In this document: positions 32,007-34,203 of the stretch, piece after piece
Layout: each line of letters opens with the position of its first letter
How positions within the stretch are numbered: the stretch's first letter is position 1
Assembly (NCBI GenBank): GCA_023432805.1
Contig: JAEYUG010000058.1
Coordinates: forward strand, 1-34,203
DNA length: 34,203 nucleotides
Source: Bacteroidota bacterium
Lineage (GTDB): Bacteria > Bacteroidota > Ignavibacteria > SZUA-365
Direction: 5' to 3'
Program-made: the position numbers and the translations under genes
Notes under the pieces: model-generated
What the model was told of the DNA's origin: nothing
Seen by the model: the letters and a program-made list of their open reading frames with translations, nothing else
The model's database searches: none

Positions 32007-33404
32007 TCAGCGTGTCTCCTCGGTCTGTGTCGCGCGCAGGTGGTCGATGAACTGCGCACCGTACCGGTAGATGTCGCCCGCACCCATGGTGATGACGATG
32101 TCGCCCTCACGCACGATCTCTGCCAGCGCCGCGGGCACCGCCGTCTTGTCTGCGACGAAGTGCACATCGCGATGGCCGAACATCCGGGCGGCCTCTGCGA
32201 TCAATCCGCCGGTGATGCCCTGAATCGGCTTCTCGCGCGCGGGATAGATGTCGGTGATCATGAGGACGTCTGCATGCATGAACGAGCGGCCGAAGTCGCG
32301 GTAGAAATCGCGCGTGCGCGTGTAGGTGTGCGGCTGAAACACGCAGACTACGCGTCGCTTCCACCCGGCCTTGATGCCGCGCAGCGTCTCGCGAACTTCC
32401 GTGGGATGGTGCGCGTAGTCGTCGATCACCATGACCCCGCCCACCTCCGCCTTGACTTCGAAGCGACGGAAGGCGCCGGTGAAGGTGCCGAGCGCCTCGG
32501 CGATGGTCTCGAACGCGACACCGAGCTGCAGACTCACGACCACGGCGGCCATGGCGTTGCGGACATTGTGCTCGCCCGGTACGCCAAGTGTCATGCGGCC
32601 GAGTTCGTCTCCGTTGTGCAGCACGGTGAATGAGGTGCGGTTCTCCTGCTGCGACACATCGATCACCTGGTAGTCGGCCTGGGGACTCATCCCGTAGGTG
32701 ATGACCTTGCGTGCGATGCGCGGCAGGATCTCCTGCAGCGCGGGCTCGTCGAGGCACAGTGTGACGAAGCCGTAGAACGGAACCTTCCCCGCGAATTCCA
32801 CGAAGGCCTGCTGCAGGTCCTCGAGATTCGCATAGATGTCGAGATGCTCCTCTTCGAGCGTGGTGAGCACGGCGATCACGGGATTGAGCTGCAGGAACGA
32901 CCGGTCGAATTCATCGGCCTCCACGACCATGAACTCGCCCTTGCCGAGACGGGCATTGGTGCCGCCGAATGCGTGGAGCTTGCCTCCGACAATGACCGTG
33001 GGATCCTGACCCGCATGAATCAGCACAAGACCCAGCATCGACGTGGTCGTCGTCTTGCCATGCGTACCGGCCACAGCGATGCCGTAGTGCAGACGCATGA
33101 CTTCGGCGAGCATCTCCGCACGACGGATGCAGGGAATCTTCCGGCGCTGGGCCTCGACGATTTCCGGATTGTCGAGCGCGACGGCCGAGCTGTAGACCAG
33201 CACGTCGGCTCCCGCCACATGCTCGGGAACATGTCCCGCATATATCGTCGCACCCAGCGAGGCGAGCCGCTGCGTGATGTCGGTCGACGAAAGATCCGAT
33301 CCCGACACGGCAAAACCCTGATTGAGCAGGATCTCGGCGATGCCGCTCATGCCGATGCCGCCGATACCGGTGAAGTGGATGTGTCTGATATTCGCGAATT
33401 TCAT
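32007..33404 (-). CDS. murC: UDP-N-acetylmuramate--L-alanine ligase (MurC)
   Basis: ATP-dependent ligase adding L-Ala to UDP-MurNAc, the first Mur ligase step. It has 465 residues, the usual length. The N-terminal Rossmann-like domain starts HFTGIGGIGMSGIAEIL (10-26), the central ATPase has GTHGKTTTT (113-121), VEADEFDRSFL and TTLEEEHLDIY, and the C-terminal domain has DDYAHHPTEVRETL (His-His-Pro-Thr-Glu) and VFQPHTYTRT. ATG at 33404 is 12 bp after the unknown small membrane gene, with only a weak AGG before it. Both neighbours further out (murG, murB) act in the same pathway. Confidence 0.98.
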   Translation of the reverse strand: MKFANIRHIHFTGIGGIGMSGIAEILLNQGFAVSGSDLSSTDITQRLASLGATIYAGHVPEHVAGADVLVYSSAVALDNPEIVEAQRRKIPCIRRAEMLAEVMRLHYGIAVAGTHGKTTTTSMLGLVLIHAGQDPTVIVGGKLHAFGGTNARLGKGEFMVVEADEFDRSFLQLNPVIAVLTTLEEEHLDIYANLEDLQQAFVEFAGKVPFYGFVTLCLDEPALQEILPRIARKVITYGMSPQADYQVIDVSQQENRTSFTVLHNGDELGRMTLGVPGEHNVRNAMAAVVVSLQLGVAFETIAEALGTFTGAFRRFEVKAEVGGVMVIDDYAHHPTEVRETLRGIKAGWKRRVVCVFQPHTYTRTRDFYRDFGRSFMHADVLMITDIYPAREKPIQGITGGLIAEAARMFGHRDVHFVADKTAVPAALAEIVREGDIVITMGAGDIYRYGAQFIDHLRATQTEETR

Positions 33405-33416
33405 TTCGAGGACCTG

Positions 33417-33884
33417 TTATCTGCCGATGCGCACGGCCAATTGACGAAACTGCTCGAGCAGTTCGTTCTCGCGTTCGAAATTGGAGAGACGGATGCGGAT
33501 GCCCCGCTTGCGGGTCGTCACCTTGAGCTTGACCACGGCGAAGGTCCCGTCGTTGAACTTGGGCCGCTCGTGCTTGACCACAAGGCGAAGGATCTCTGCA
33601 AACGGAAACACGCGCGCACGGAAACGACTGCGAAACTCGAGTCCCCGCTCGGTGAATGCAATCCGGGGATCGCGGACGGCATTGACGACGAGCATCACCA
33701 CGGCGTGGAGAATGAACACGCCGATGATGTAGACCACCGGATCGCGAAATCCGAATTCCACCGTGTCGCTTGTCACCGTGCCCGTCACGAGGATGTAGGC
33801 AACGGCGAACACCACGTACGCGATGATCGTGATGTAGTAGAAGTTGTGCCGGCGACGGAATTCCATCGTCATGTTCGTACGCAT
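33417..33884 (-). CDS. Unknown membrane protein with two N-terminal helices, between murG and murC
   Basis: Protein of 155 residues from ATG at 33884, which has GGAGGGG at good distance and follows the murG stop by one base. After MEFRRRHNFYY come two hydrophobic segments (ITIIAYVVFAVAYILVTG and VVYIIGVFILHAVVMLVV), then a soluble domain of about 85 residues rich in beta-type sequence: IAFTERGLEFRSRFRARVFP, FAEILRLVVKHERP, FAVVKLKVTTRKRGIRIRLS. It ends in a helix (ENELLEQFRQLAVRIG). The layout resembles bacterial PH-like (bPH) membrane proteins, but I do not recognise a named family. Tight placement in the mur operon implies expression with lipid II synthesis. The frame is open upstream within murG but that part is a shadow. 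Confidence 0.8.
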   Translation of the reverse strand: MRTNMTMEFRRRHNFYYITIIAYVVFAVAYILVTGTVTSDTVEFGFRDPVVYIIGVFILHAVVMLVVNAVRDPRIAFTERGLEFRSRFRARVFPFAEILRLVVKHERPKFNDGTFAVVKLKVTTRKRGIRIRLSNFERENELLEQFRQLAVRIGR

Positions 33885-33885
33885 C

Positions 33886-34203
33886 TCAGCCCCTCCGTCC
33901 TGCACTGTGTGACAGGGTGATGATTGCTTCCGCAATGCTGCGCGCGGCATCAGGCCGGGCCATCTGGGCCGCGCGCGTGGCCATCGCCACGAGCGCATCC
34001 CCATCGCCAGCCAGAGCCAGCACACGGTCGCCGAATGCGCGCTGATCTGATCCCGCGAGCGCGTCGTCATCGAGGTATGCCGCGGCTCCCGCAGCCTCCA
34101 TCGCACGCGCGTTGCGCCGCTGATGATCCGCTGCCGCATGGGGGTATGGGATCAGGAGCGCAGGAACGGCCAGCGCGCTCAGCTCTGCAAGGGATGTCGC
34201 ACC
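33886..34203 (-). CDS. murG: MurG, C-terminal fragment (5' part outside the window)
   Basis: C-terminal 105 residues of the UDP-GlcNAc transferase that makes lipid II from lipid I on the inner leaflet. The frame is open from base 34203 to the stop at 33886. GATSLAELSALAVPALLIPY, then PHAAADHQRRNARAM and EAAGAAAYLDDD match the MurG donor-site end, with the conserved Glu, His-Gln and Asn-Ala positions. Only the end is visible, so the start cannot be given. The sequence differs from GT4 enzymes by the PYPHAxxxHQxxNA block. It is followed one base later by the unknown membrane gene. Confidence 0.93.
   Translation of the reverse strand, partial: GATSLAELSALAVPALLIPYPHAAADHQRRNARAMEAAGAAAYLDDDALAGSDQRAFGDRVLALAGDGDALVAMATRAAQMARPDAARSIAEAIITLSHSAGRRG

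Overview
The window is GC-rich (clearly above 60% by eye). Every gene I can support, 26 protein genes and two tRNAs, lies on the minus strand, so transcription runs from high to low coordinates. The DUF2723 (TMEM260-like) membrane proteins, the murG-murC-murB-ftsQ-ftsA-ftsZ order and the Wzy-type export genes suggest the Bacteroidota/Chlorobiota (FCB) group. Frequent strong Shine-Dalgarno sequences (AAGGAGG-type), an SD-assisted prfB frameshift and three TTGNNN-N17-TATANT promoters fit a Chlorobi/Ignavibacteria/Kapabacteria-like lineage better than class Bacteroidia. This placement is inference, not a database result.

Layout from the right edge, in order of transcription. (a) 34203-27709: a division and cell-wall cluster with murG (truncated by the window), an unknown two-helix membrane protein, murC, murB, ftsQ, ftsA and ftsZ, closed by an intrinsic terminator. 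(b) 27604-21496: rpsT with its own promoter, then a CNNM/CorC-HlyC family protein, a PrsW-type protease, wecB, a GT4 glycosyltransferase and a dus tRNA-dihydrouridine synthase. (c) 21409-20074: a strong promoter whose -10 lies in a perfect inverted repeat, a small coiled-coil lipoprotein, a coiled-coil/LysM protein and a terminator. (d) 20052-7986: phoH, prfB (programmed +1 frameshift), two LolC/E-type permeases, LolD, a small two-helix membrane protein, two tandem DUF2723 proteins and a UDP-glucuronate decarboxylase, closed by a 12-bp hairpin. (e) 7978-1: a promoter, tRNA-Cys(GCA), tRNA-Leu(UAA) and a Wzy-dependent polysaccharide operon: Wza-like OPX protein, Wzz, Wzx flippase, Wzy/WaaL polymerase/ligase, a GT2 and a GT4 glycosyltransferase (truncated by the left edge).

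How the genes work together: block (a) makes and uses lipid II at the septum. Blocks (c) and (d) contain envelope functions (lipoprotein sorting, peptidoglycan binding, probable protein glycosylation). WecB (UDP-ManNAc) and UXS (UDP-xylose) supply sugar donors that the GT and Wzx/Wzy machinery could use. Many genes overlap by 4 bp (ATGA or GTGA) at 810/813, 3336/3339, 11817/11820, 14306/14309, 23678/23681 and 31075/31078, which indicates translational coupling.

No stretch above 300 bases lacks a gene. The largest gaps (21314-21495, 27546-27708, 27152-27290, 20053-20174, 15308-15427) are described below. I saw no CRISPR array, insertion sequence, phage gene or origin. The part most worth study is the LolD / small membrane protein / DUF2723 pair / UXS block.
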